Assembly: GCA_033398695.1 (NCBI GenBank)
Contig: CM065809.1
Location: forward strand, 178,860,501 to 178,924,500
Length of the DNA: 64,000 nt
Source of the DNA: Orobanche coerulescens
Lineage: Eukaryota; Streptophyta; Magnoliopsida; Lamiales; Orobanchaceae
Direction of reading: 5' to 3'
The translations under genes were made by a program, and so were the position numbers. Numbering within the stretch: position 1 is the stretch's first letter; every line of letters starts with the position of its first letter. This document shows positions 44,820-57,903 of this stretch, one piece after another. The notes below the pieces were generated by a model. It made no database searches, was not told the origin of the DNA, and saw only the letters and a list, made by a program, of their open reading frames with translations.

Positions 44820-47724
44820 TATAATATCTGCAATTTCGATTTCCGGTAATTTTATTTTTTCGGCAGGAGTCCGTTTCGACGACTCGCTCATGACCGTATC
44901 GTCATTCTAACAATGATTAATTCTACACTTTTTGTCATTCGAGTTCGTTTCGGTATCGTTTTGTTGAGTTCCGTGTTCTTAAGCGGTTTTTTCGTACTTG
45001 CGTTCGATTCTTGCGAATCTTGTCTGAAACTGTTGTTTCGAGTTTCTTGTAAGTTCATTTAATGTTATTATTCATGTTGCGAGCTTTGGTTTGGTGTTTC
45101 GATCGTATATCGCGTATTTCGGACGTTTTGGGACGTTTTCGTAAATTCCCAAAGTTTGGGGTAATTATTTTTTGTTGTCGAATTTCGAGCCTTCGGTAGT
45201 CGGAATTGTGTGTTCTCTTAGCGCTTGGATTCGTCTTTGCGAGTACTTCGTAACCGTATCTCCGATTTTTATTCAGGTTCGAGTTTCGAGGTTGTCTGGG
45301 CCATCGGAGTGGCCACGGCCGAGTTACGGCGAGGCTGGCTTTGGCACAGCGAGTCTGATCGTAAGGTGCGATTCTGGCCGTCGTGCTCGGCGCAGAACTT
45401 GGCGGGCGAAGGCGATTCTGGCCGTAAGGTGTGATCCGTTACGGCCGTAAGTGTCCGGTAGGTGCTGGGCAGATTTTTTGACGAATGCCGGTTACGGCCG
45501 TAAGGCCTGCCGTGTACGGATGTAAGAGCCGAGTTACGGCCATAAGGGACAAGTTACGGCCGTAAGGCACTGCCGGTTATGGCCGTAACCCTATCGGCTA
45601 TATATAGCCTGAGCTCGGCCAGACTTGGTTTTCTCCCACTTTTTCCTCGTTTTTGTGCAGCTGGCGACGGGAGATTCGGGAAATCGAGTTCTTGGTCGAT
45701 TCTACTCAATTCCAAGGCATTTTGGAAGATTCTTGTTGATTATATCATCATCCAATCCGTGCTCTTCGTCGAATCAAGGTATATTTCTTGATTTCCCTTC
45801 AAGTTGACTTTTTGGGGTATTGTTATTGATTTCGATTCTAATCCGATTTTGATATATCGGTTGGTGTAGTATGATCTTATTAATCGTGTTTCACGGATTG
45901 TATATCCATATATCGAGTTTGTTTAACTCGATTGACGATTCGAGAGTTCTTGGGAATTATTGAACATTTAGTGTTCGATTAAATGCCCCAATGAGTCCCT
46001 TTCGATAGTTTGTTGGGATTTCCGTTGTTTTCGCCTTGATTCTCGTCGTAATCATCTTTTATTGTTCCTTCTGGAGGATTATAGGTGCTCGAGGATTCCG
46101 ATGTTGAATCCCGTTTGGTGATTGATGATTCATGTGGTGTTGTTCTCGTAGTACTCGTGGTGCTATCGCGTTCTTGATATTATTCGGGGGTTCGGGGCTA
46201 TTCAACCGCATTCCATCCCTCGTCTCGTTTCAATAGTGATTTTGAGGCAAGTACCTTGTTCATACGCTTCTCGTTTTGTGGATATGATGATTGGTGGTCG
46301 TCTTGATGTGTTTGTTTGGTTATTTGAAATGAATTTCCAAAAGATTCCGTTTAGCCTCGTTAAGGGCTCACTTTCAAAACGCGTGTGTTTTGTGAACGGT
46401 GTGTTTTGGGGAATTGATTATGATTTGATTGTTTGGAACATTGAGGGCTTTGGTGATACCCCTGTTGTTTAAAGCTATGGAATCTTGTATGCGTTAATCG
46501 TGTTGTGTTGTGATGAGTTTGATAACGGTGTCGAGTAAGTGGCCATCTCTAGTAAGTATTCTTGATGAGCTTACATTCTTAGCATATTGGTATTGCATGA
46601 GTAACGGGTGTGTATGTATGCTCACTACGGGTTAGATCCGATGGGGTCTCGGTAGGGGTCCACAGAGACGTGGATCGACGAGCTTGCTTTTAACCACTAC
46701 GGGTTAGATCCGACGGGGTCTCGGTAGGGGTCCACAGAGACATGGATCGACGGTTAATTGTGGTGCCTTTTACAAATGTGTTTTGAGATTGGCGTTTCCG
46801 GAAACGAGTGTTTTGATCGGCTTTCATGATTGCATGCATTGACTAAGTGTGTAAGAGGTAAGTTGTTCGTTTGGCCTACTTGGCTAGGATGGCACTAGAG
46901 TATTTTGTCGTATGTGTTTTAGTCGTTTAATTATGGGGTTTTGATGTTGGAAAAACGAACCTTGTTGTCGTTCTCGTGTACTGTGAGTTGATGAGATTTG
47001 GGGCTAAAATCCCAACGTTTTGGTAAAGGTCATTTTACGGAAAGTAAACCTCTGGGGTGGTGATCCCTTTTGTCTTTCGGGTTTTGGAAAGAGTAGGATT
47101 TGACAAATCCTAAATTGTTTTCTATTAAAACTCCCGAGGGTATTTAAAACCATTTTGCAAACCGTTCTCGTTATTCGTGATCTTTCGGATTTGGAAAGTT
47201 TTACTTAAACTCTCACCTCGGGAAGTATTTCGTTTCGTTGTATTTTAATTTTTGAGGATTCCTGGTTATTATTGTTCTTAGAACTTGAATTGTATGGCTC
47301 GTATTTTGCACTTGTACTTGCACTAGCAAAATTGTGGAATTTTGCTAACCCCCGAGTAATCGGGGTGGATGTGTGTCTTTGCATTCAGGTTTTGGAGCAT
47401 GGCACAGGGTCGGCAAGAAGGATGATGAAAGATGAACGATACTAATCACACAAGGACCCGTTGATGTCGTATTGGTTTAGTTGTATCTTATTTTCCGCTG
47501 CAGTATTCTTTTCCCGTTGTACGGGTGTATGTTGTACACGACCCCTGCGTGGGCATATGTTGTGATTGAATTGTATGTATTTATTGAAAGACCAAATCGG
47601 TCTACTGAGTCATTTTAGCCTTAAAGGCATTGTCGAGATGTTTAATGTTGTTTACCAGCCTGGTAGATCCTTGAGGAAAGGATCTACGACGTGTAATATC
47701 CCTGAGTGGATTGGGGGTGTTACA
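44820..47724 (+). repeat. LTR1 of element B
   Basis: About 2.9 kb. It starts TATAATATCTGC where LTR2 has TGTAATATCCGC, and ends GGGTGTTACA. Three TTACGGCCGTAA sites (45439, 45492, 45554) precede the TATA box at 45598-45606. A 58-bp repeat with an internal hairpin (GTCCAC...GTGGAT) is duplicated at 46623-46680 and 46695-46752. Twin hairpin at 47326-47365. Confidence 0.88.
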
Positions 47725-50228
47725 TAAATGGTATCGGAGGTTAGGTTGTGGAAACCTAGGTTGTCGGGTCAGTGGTGTCTGTTGAGTTTTGTCTCGTCGG
47801 ATTTTGTCAGACTAAGTCGTGTCGCGACGCGTCGTCTGAGTTTGTTGGTCGTGATTAGTATCGTGGGGCGATCATCATCTTCGTGCGACCTGTGGATGTA
47901 AGTCTCTCTTCTTTGTGTTTGTGCCTCGTCTGATGCGAGTTACAGGTATGATTATGAGTTAATTTACGGAATCCTCTTATGGATTTTGATTTCGTGATAT
48001 GTGATTATTTGACTCTCATATTTCGTTCACATGAGGAGTAATATTGCTGGATTGTGCATGTTGGACTGTATTTCTTTTATCCGCTGCGTGAGTTCTTTTG
48101 TAACGGCTTTTGGTATTTTACCGACTGAGTTTTATTTCGAAAACTGATTCCCTTAACCGAGTTTTTGGCATTATGGCCTTCATCGTTTTGGCGAAATTCT
48201 TATGACGGTATTTAGTATTTTGTAAATGGCTTTTGTGAGTTTTTGAAATATTACCGTCATCGGCCTTTTTGGTGTTTTTGTAAATGGTTTTTAGTCTGGT
48301 GGGTTCCGGCGTGGGACCCACGGCGCTATAATATTCCATGTAATTACCTGAAATATTTTTTGGGCATTCTAGCCCATTGAATTATTTCTGAAAACTTTGA
48401 GTATCTTAGGAAATAAATTTCGAGATGTACTTTTAAAATGAATTATTTTCTCGTGGTACATCCAAGGTGCCACAATATGTTTCAAAATTCTTCTACCTCG
48501 AGGACCAAAATGCTTTGAGATATTTTTAATGTTTTAGAAACATTTTTACTTAGACCCGATGGTCGAATATTCTGAAAGTTTTTCACTAAGAGAAAGTGTC
48601 CTCATTTTTATTAAATACGAAATGGTTCTCCAAAGTCTCGATAATGAAGTTTCACGTTTATACTTTTTTGAAAGGTGATACTCAAGATCAACCGGTGTTT
48701 TTCTAAATTATTTTCAAAAGGAGGTTTTCGTTTTTAAAACATGTCCATTTCCGTTTGAGGGCTGGGTATGTATGTATGATGTTCGCGTTGTCGTTATGAT
48801 GTTTGCTCCCGAGTATGATCGAATTGGTGGCATGAACGTCGAGGCGTTGCTACGCATTTGTTGTACTAGCCCTCTGTGATAGGTGTGAACTGGTGTTTAC
48901 TGTCTATCGCCTCGTGGTGATTTGCATGTTGTCACACGAGTGTGAGTTGTTAAAGCTTGGATTTTTGTGCGTTTATGCACATGGGTGATTGTTTCATGAT
49001 GTTTGTGATTGTGAGCTGGCTATCGTTCGGGCCGTTGTAATCGTCGAACGATGCCGTTGTTGTGGTGTTTTTTGTTTGCGTTGATATGTTATGCTGAGTT
49101 GGCATCTCTGGTATGTTGTTTTGCGGTGTTATGTTCCATTGTATCTAACGTCTGTATTTTCGGTATGCCGAGCCGAGGCATTTCAACCGTGATGTGCCGG
49201 GGGAATGTACGTGCAATTTGTCCTTCCTCGCCTGTGACGCTAATCTAGTGCGGACTCGAGGGACATCATGTTCAGTTTTGTGAGTTGATTACCGAGCCTT
49301 CCGAGGCACGGACTTGAACATTGATATCAGGACCGGCTTCGAGGAGTCCCTAAGGGGCGTGGTCTATCAGTTGTATGTCATGTTATTTCCTTACCTTGTT
49401 ATTTTGAACTTCGGAAATTAAGTTCCTTTATTCGAAGTGGATTGGATTTGGAACTTCTGTGTTTTCGACTCTGTCGACTCGTTTATGTTCGTTAACATTT
49501 TCTGGGCTTGCCCTGTCCCTTGCTTTTGTTGATCGAACGAGTGTGGTATTATTTCGGAATAACTCATTTGTCGTTGTGACTTTTCAATTGCTATTCCCTT
49601 CCCTGTGGACCTTATGTGAATGCACATCTCGTTGTTTTCACCGGATCGTATATTGTCTTGAGTCGAGATGTGAACCTTGGAGTTGTTGTTTGAATTTTAT
49701 TGTTCTTCGTGATCCGAACATGATTGTTCGATTTTTGTTGTCTCGATCGTTGTGGTTCGATCATTGATTGTTCAGTTTTTGTTGACCCCGTTTCGTGATT
49801 GTTGAGCATCAGACTCCTTCCTAATTTCCTTAAGTTCGGGAAATTAGTATCGTTTTCGATCTTCCAACCCTTGGGCGGTGGAATTCCGTATTTGTTCAGC
49901 AATTGGCTCGCGTGTTAATTGATGTACCGTTAGGTTGGTCAATCGTGTTGATTTTCGTTCGTTGTGTTTTGCGATTGTTCGGATAATCGACTTGATTGTA
50001 TTATCTGTTTGACGACGCTCGTCACTTGTTGTCTCTGCCGGTGGCGTTGTGTTGGTCGTCGTGGAGCGTGTTTTCACGTAGTATTTTCCTTTGCGTTGCT
50101 TGTAACGTTTTGCCGTTGGGCGTAAGTTACGCGTTTATTGTGTATCTCGTTGAGTTTTCCTAGTGGGATATTGCTTCTCGCTACTTGTTTTAAGTTTCGG
50201 GACGAAACTTCTTTTAAGGAGGGTAGTA
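47725..50228 (+). other. Non-coding internal region of element B
   Basis: No protein domain. The post-PBS palindrome GTCGCGACGCGTCGTCTGAG lies at 47821-47840. The right half (49440-50228) is homologous to 40500-41205 of element A and ends with AAGTTTCGGGACGAAACTTC and AAGGAGGGTAG before LTR2. A 65-codon frame at 49051-49248 is not convincing. Confidence 0.75.
47729..47740 (+). other. Primer binding site, element B first unit
   Basis: TGGTATCGGAGG, two changes from TGGTATCAGAGC. The second unit at 53125-53136 reads TGGTATCGGAGC. Confidence 0.8.
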
Positions 50229-53120
50229 TGTAATATCCGCAATTTCGATTTCCGGTAATTTTCTTTTTTCGGCGGGAGTCCGTTTAGACGACTCGCTCAT
50301 GACCGTATCGTCATTATGAGAATGATTAATTCTACACTTTTTGTCATCCGAGTTCGTTTCGGTATCGTTTTGTTGAGTTCCGTGTTCTTAAGCGGTTTTT
50401 TCGTACTTGCGTTCGATTCTTGCGAATCTTGTCCGAAACTGTTGTTTCAAGTTTCTTGTAAGTTCATTTAATGTTATTATTCATGTTGCGGGCTTTGGTT
50501 TGGTGTTTGGATCGTGTATCGCATATTTCGGACGTTTTGGGCCGTTTTCGTAATTTCCCAAAGTTTGGGGTAATTACTTTTCGTTGTCGAATTTCAAGCC
50601 TTCGGGTGGTCGGAATCGTGTGTTCTCTTAGCGCTTGGATTCGTCTTTGCGAGTACTTCGTAACCGTATCTCTGATTTTTATTCAGGTTCGAGTTTCGAG
50701 GTTGTCCGGGCCGTCGGAGTGGCCACGGCCGAGTCACGGCCAGAGCAGGGCCTGGCTTGGCCGAATTACGACCGTAAGGTGCGATTCTGACGTCGTGCTC
50801 GCGGACTTGGTGGGCGAAGGCGATTCTGGCCGTAGGTGTGATCCGTTACGGTCGTAAGTGTCCGGCAGTCTTTGGCGATTTTTGACGAATGCGGTTACGG
50901 CCGTAAGGCTGCCGAAATGCGGCCGTAAGGGCGAGTTACGGCCGTAAGGCATTTGCCGATTCTGGCCGTAACCCTGCCGGCTATATATAGCCTCGGCTCG
51001 GCCAGACTTCATTTTCTCCCACTTTTTCCTCGTTTTTGTGCGGCTGGCGACGGGAGATTCGGGAAATCGAGTTCTTGGTCGATTCTACTCAATTCCAAGG
51101 CATTTTGGAAGATTCTTGTTGATTATATCATCATCCAATCCGTGTTCATCATCGAATCAAGGTATATTTCTTGATTTTCCTTCAAGTTAACTTTTTGCGG
51201 AATTGTTCTTGATTTCGATTCTAGTCCGATTTTGATACATCGGTTGGTGTAGTATGATGTTATTAATCGTGTTTCACGGATTGTCTATCCATATATCGAG
51301 TTTGTTTAATTCGATTGACGATTCGAGTGTTCTTGGGAATTATTGAACATTTAGTGTTCGATTAAATGCCCCAATGGGTCCCTTTCGATAGTTTATTGGG
51401 ATTTCCGTTGTTTTCGCCTTGATTCTCGTCATAATCATATTTTATTGTTCCTTCCGGAGGATTATAGGTGCTCGAGGATTCCGATGTTGAATCCCGTTTG
51501 GTGATTGATGATTCATGTGGTGTTGTTCTCGTAGTACTCGTGGTGCTATCGCGTTCTTGATATTGTTCGGGGGTTCGGGGCTATTCAACCGCATTCCATC
51601 CCTCGTCTCGTTGCAATCGTGATTTTGAGGCAAGTACCTTGTTCGTACGCTTCTCGTTTTGTGGATATGATGATCGGTGGTCGTCTTGGTGTGTTTGTCT
51701 GGTTATTTGATATGAATTTCCAGAAGATTCCGTTTAGCCTCGTTAAAGGGTCACTTTCAAAATGCGTATGTTTTGTGAACGGTGTGTTTTGGGGAATTGA
51801 TTATGATTTGATTGTTTTGAACGTTGAGGGCTTTGGTGATACCAATGTTGTTTAAAGTTATGGAATCTTGTATTCCGCATTAATCGTGTTGTGTTGTGAT
51901 GAGTTTGATAACGGTGTCGAGTAAGTGGCCATCTCTAGTAAATATTCTTGATGAGCTTACATTCTTAGCATATTAGTATTGCATGAGTAACGGGTGTGTA
52001 TGTGTGTGTGTATGCTCACTACGGGTTAGATCCGACGGGGTCTCGGTAGGGGTCCATAGAGACGTGGATCGACGAGCTTGCTTTTAACCACTACGGGTTA
52101 GATCCGACGGAGTCTCGGTAGGGGTCTACAGAGACGTGGATCGGCGGTTAATTGTGGTGCATTTTACAAATGTGTTTTGAGATTGGCGTTTCTGGAAACG
52201 AGTGTTTTGATCGGCTTTCATGATTGCATGCATTGACTAAGTGTGTAAGAGGTAAGTTGTTCGTTTGACCTACTTGGCTAGGATGACACTAGAGTATTTT
52301 GTCGTATGTGTTTTAGTCGTTTAATTGTGGGATTTTGATGTTGGAAAAACGAACCTTTTTGTCGTTCTCGTGTACTGTGAGTTGATGAGATTTAGGGCTA
52401 AAATCTCAACGTTTTGGTAAAGGTCATTTTACGAAAAGTAAACCATTGGGGGCGGTGATCCCTTTTCGTCTTTCGGTTTTTGGAAATAGTAGGATTTGAC
52501 AAATCTTAAATTGTTTTCTATTAAAACTCCCGAGGGTATTTCAAACCATTTTGTAAATCGTTCTCGTTATTCGTGATCTTTCGGATTTTGAAATTTTTAC
52601 TTAAACTCTCGCCTCGGAAAGTATTTCGTTTCGTTGTATTTGAATTTTCGAGGATTCCTGGTTATTATTGTTCTTAGAACTTGAATTGTATGGCTCGTAT
52701 TTTGCACTTGTACTTGCACTAGCAAAACAGTGGAATTTTGCTAACCCCGAGTAATCGGGGGGTAGATGTCTGTCTTTGCATTCTTGTTTTGGAGCATGGC
52801 ACAGGATCGGCAAGAAGGATGATGAAAGATGAACGATACTAGTGACACAAGGACCCGTTGATGTCGTATTGGTTTAGTTGTATCTTATTTTCCGCTGCAG
52901 TATTCTTTTCCGTTGTACGGGTGTATGTTGTACTCAACCCCTGCGTGCGCATATGTTGTGATTGAGTTGTATGTATTTATTGAAAGACCAAATCGGTCTA
53001 CTGAGTCATTTTAGCCTTAAAGGCATTGTCGAGATGTTTAATGTTGTTTACCAGCCTGGTAGATCCTTGAGGAAAGGATCTACGACGTGTAATATCTCTG
53101 ACTCGATTGGGGGTGTTACA
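50229..53120 (+). repeat. LTR2 of element B
   Basis: 2892 bp, starting TGTAATATCCGC and ending GGGTGTTACA. TTACGGCCGTAA at 50895 and 50936, TATA at 50981-50990, 58-bp repeats at 52017-52074 and 52089-52146, twin hairpin at 52722-52760. Close to LTR1, with most differences in the GC-rich block upstream of TATA. Confidence 0.9.
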
Positions 53121-54749
53121 TAAATGGTATCGGAGCTTAGGTTGTGGAAACCTAGGCTGTCGGGTCAGTGGTATCTGTTGAGTTTTGTCTCGTCGGATTT
53201 TGTCTGATTAAGTCGTGTCGCGACGCGTCGTCTGAGTTTGTTGGTCGTGATTTGTATCGTGGGGCGATCATCATCTTCGTGCGACCTGTGGATGTAAGTC
53301 TCTCTTCTTTGTGTTTGTGGCTCGTCTGATGCGAGTTACAAGTATGATTATGAGTTAATTGACGGAATCCTCTTATGGATTTTGATTTCGTGATATGTGA
53401 TTATTTGACTCTCATATTTCGTTCATATGAGGAGTAGTGCTGCTGGATTGTGCATGTTGGACTGTATTTCTTTTATCCGCTGCGTGAGTTCTTTTGTAAC
53501 GGCTTTCGGTATTTTACCGACTCAGTTTTATTTCGAAAACCGATTCCCTTAACCGAGTTTTTGGCATTATGGCCTTCATCGTTTTGGAGAAATTCTTATG
53601 ACGGTATTTAGTATTTTGTAAATGGCTTTTGTGAGTTTTTGAAATATTACCGTCATCGGCCTTTTTGGTCTTTTTGTAAATGGTTTTTAGCCTGGTGGGT
53701 TCCGGCACGGGACCAACGGCGCTATAATGTTCCGTGTAATTACCTGAAATATTTGTTGGGCATTCTAGCCCATTGAATTATTTCTGAAAACCTTGAGTAT
53801 CTTAGAAAATAAATTTCGAGACGTACTTTTAAAATGAATTATTTTCTCGTGGTACATCCAAGGTGCCACAATATGTTTCAAAATTCTTCTACCTCGAGGA
53901 CCAAAATGCTTTGAGATATTTTTAATGTTTTAGAAACATTTTTACTTAGACCCGATGGTCGAATATTCTGAAAGTTTTTCACTAAGAGAAAGTGTCCTCA
54001 TTTTTTTCAACTACGAAATGGTTCTCCAAAGTCTCGATAATGAAGTTTCACATTTGTACTTTTTTGTAAGGTGATACTCAAGATCAACTGGTGTTTTTCT
54101 AAATTATTTTCAAAAGGAGGTTTTCATTTTTAAAACCTATCCATTCCCGTTTGAGGGCTGGGTATGTATGTATGATGTTCGCGTTGTCGTTATGATGTTT
54201 GCTCCCGAGTATGATCGAATTGGTGGCATGAACGTCGAGGCGTTGCTACGCATTTGTTGTACTAGCCCTCTGTGAGAGGTGTGAACTGGTGTTTACTGTC
54301 TATCGCCTCGTGGTGATTTGCGTGTTGTCACACGAGTGTGAGTTGTTAAAGCTTGGATTTTTGTGCGTTTCTGCACATGGGTGATTGTTTCATGATGTTT
54401 GTGATTGTGAGCTGGCTATCGTTCGGGCCGTTGTAATCGTCGAACGATGCCGTTGTTGTGGTGATTTTTGTATGCATTGATATGTTATGCTGACTTGGCA
54501 TCTCTGGTATGTTGTTTTGCGGTGTTATGTTCCATTGTATCTAACGTCTGTATTTTCGGTATGCCGAGCCGAGGCATTTCAACCGTGATGTGCTGGGGGA
54601 ATGTACGTGCAATTTGTCCTTCCTCGTCTGTGACGCGTTTCTAGTGCGGACTCGAGGGACATCATGTTCAGTTTTGTGAGTTGATTACCGAGCCGTCCGA
54701 GGCACGGACTTGAACATTGATATCAGGACCGGCTCCGAGGAGTCCCTGA
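53121..54749 (+). other. Second internal region of element B, left part
   Basis: Matches 47725-49350. Primer site at 53125-53136, palindrome at 53217-53236. Interrupted by element C, with CCTGA (54745-54749) as the target duplication; it resumes at 63394. Confidence 0.85.
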
Positions 54750-57700
54750 TGTAACACCCCCAATCCGCTCAGGGATATTACACGCCGTAGAACCTTTCCT
54801 CAAGGATCTACCAGGCTGGTAACGACATATAACAACTCAATCATGCCTTTGAGGCTAAAATGACTCAGTAGACCGATTTGGTCTTTCCACAAATACATAC
54901 AACTCAAATACAACTCATGCCCACGCAGGGGACAAAATACAACCACACCCGTCTGGGAACAATATAGCACGGAAAAATAGAGTACTGGAACCAATAAACA
55001 AAGTACGGTTCCTCATGTGATTAGTATCGATCATCTTTCATCATCCTTCGTGCCGACCACGTGTTATGCTCCAAAACCGAATGCAAACAGACATCCACCC
55101 CGAATACTCGGGGTTAGCAAAACTCCTTTGTTTTGCTAGTGCAAGAACAAAGTGCAAATACGAGCCATACAATTCACATTCCACGAATAACAATAACCGA
55201 GGATCCTCAAAGATCCAAGCGAAGCGAAAAGTACTTCCGAGGCAAGGGTTTGAGAAAACATTTCAAAATCGAAATATCATAAATCAATGGAAGTAATTTA
55301 TAAAACGGTTTAGAATGCCATCGAGAGTTTTAATAGAAAACAATTTAGGATTATCAAATCCTACTTTTCAAAATCCAAAAGGGTCACCGCCCCAAAGGTT
55401 TACTTTCTGAAAAATGACATTAACCAAACCGTTGGGATTTTAGCCCCAAATCCGTAAAACGACTTTTACAAAACCATTGGGATTTTAGCCCCAAATCTTA
55501 GCAACTCACAGTACACAAGAACGACAACAAGGCTCGTCTTCCAACATCAAAATCCACAAATAAAGGATTTAGAACAAACAACAAAATACTCTATAGCCAT
55601 CCTAGCCAAGTAGGCCAAACGAACAACTTACCTCTTACACACTTAGTCAATGCATGCAATCATGAAAACCGTTCGAAAGCACTCATTTCCGGAAATGCCA
55701 ATATCAAAATCACATTTGTAAAATGCACCACAATTAACCGTCGATCCACGTCTCTGTGGACCCCTACCGAGACCCCGTCGGATCTAACCCGTAGTGGTTA
55801 AAAGCAAGCTCGTCGATCCACGTATCTGTGGACCCCTACCGAGACCCCGTCGGATCTAACCCGTAGTGAGCATACACACACACACGTTACTCATGCAATA
55901 CTAATATGCTAAGAATGTAAGTTCATTAAGAATACTCACTAGAGATGGCCATTAACTCGACACCATTATCAAACTCTTCAAAACACAATAACAGGATTAA
56001 ATACGGAATACACGATTCCATAACTTTAAACAATAGGAGTATCATCATCAAATCCTTCAACGTTCAAAATAATCAAATCATAATAAATTCCCAAAACACA
56101 ACGTTCACAAAACACACACGCGTTTTGAAAGAGAGCCTTTAACGAGGCCAAACCGAAATCTTTTGAAACTTCATTTCAATTAACCAAACAAACGCATCAA
56201 GACGACCACCGATCATCATATCCATAAAACGAGAAAAGTATGGGCAAGGTACTTGCCTCGAATAAGAACAACGCGGAGAATCGGCCAAGTAGGTTGGCCG
56301 GCCGACTACGAACCCGCCGACTCCACCGAACGCCAACTCATGTTCACAAACTACGAAGGACAAATAATAACAATGAAATGAATTCCATAACACGACTCAA
56401 AGCCGTTGAATTCAAAGAACGAATGACGAAAGTTCACGGATTTCCCCCAAAACGGCCAAGAACACGATTCGTTCCGTCAAACCACGAAAACGGAATTCCA
56501 AGTTGAAATATGGATATACAATCCATAGAATATGTTTAACAACATCATTTAACCATAATCGATCCATCGAAAATGGATGAAAAACGAGATCGGGGACAAA
56601 TCCCCCAAAAAGTCAATTCGAAGGAAATCAAGAAATATACTTCGATTCGACGAAGAACAATGGATTAAATGATGTTAAACACAAGAATACTACCAAGATT
56701 AATCATACCCATCATGAATTAATCAACAACACGGAACGAATCGGACGAAAATGCAAAAATCCCCAAATTCACGAAATTAGGGTTCTAAGGAAGATTACCT
56801 TGATTCGCTGGATCAAAGGTTGATAACGGACGATCGATTGATGTTATGAACTCAAGGACTTCATGGATTTGTTGTTAAACAACATGGCTTCGTCACCCAT
56901 GAATCCCCACTCGCGGACGGAGAAGGAAGGAAGTGAAAAACGAAGTGAAATGTGACTGCTCAGCCACATTTATACTGGGCCAGACTAGCGTGCGCTAGCC
57001 TTCCCGGACTAGCGTGCGCTATCGGCCGGTATCGGCCGAGTACCCTCGGCCAGGGCCCACACGACCCGGCATCACCGACCAACCCTGCCCAGGCGACCAC
57101 TGTCGACCAGACTCCGCTAGCGTGCGCTTCTGGCCGGAAGCTGCTGCGCTAGCGGCTGTCCGATGCCACTGGACTAACAAACTACCAGTAACGTCGCTAG
57201 TCGGCCGGCGGCGTGCGCTTACGGCCAAACGGCGGCCTTGTGCCGATCTGGCCGAGTCGAGAACCTCGAAACCCAGCTGCCCGGGCCGATAGCGTCGCTA
57301 AGCCACCGGCGGCGTCGCTACACCTGCCGGTTAGCGCGCGCCGCCGGCCGTGGCGCGCGCTCGCCCGATTCTGCCCGCACCGTCCGGCGGTGCCATAATC
57401 GTCCGGCGATCCATGGCCGTCGAGGGCTCGGCGACCGATTAAGCGCGCGCAGGCGAACACGGCGAAAAGTTCGCGGACAACATCAACGGCGAAATGAAAA
57501 CATAATATCATAATTAGTCATACGCGACCAAGAAGCGGGTCGAGACAACCATTACAGATACGGATACGTAACTTTCAAGAAATTACAAAATGGCCCAAAG
57601 CGCAGGAAATCACGATACGTGATCGAATACCAAACCGAAGTTCACAACACGTCTAACAAAGTTAAACGGACTTACGGAAACTCGAAACAACAGTTTGAGC

Positions 57701-57903
57701 GAGATTCGCAAGAATCGAACTCAAGCGCGGAAAAGTCGCTAAAAAGCACGGAACTCAACAAAACGACACCGAAACGAACTCGGATGTCAAAAAGTGTAGA
57801 ATTAATCATTCTCAGAATGACGAAACGGTCATGAGCGAGTCGTCAAAACGGACTCCGACCGAAAAAAGAAATTTACCGAAAATCGAAAATTGCGGATATT
57901 ACA
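54750..57903 (-). repeat. 3' LTR of element C
   Basis: Minus strand starts TGTAATATCCGCAATTTTCG and ends GGGGGTGTTACA. TATA-like AGTATAAATG on the minus strand at about 56967-56977. Upstream are TAGCGTGCGCTA copies at 56986 and 57010 and further TAGCG/CGCTA words to 57360. The 58-bp repeat pair lies at 55739-55796 and 55811-55868, the twin hairpin at 55098-55136. Confidence 0.9.

Noticed and set aside
49051..49248. 65-codon frame with an internal MPSRGISTV that could be a gag start in element B
   Set aside because: There is no basic Arg/Gly run and no continuation into gag; the match to a gag start is too short.
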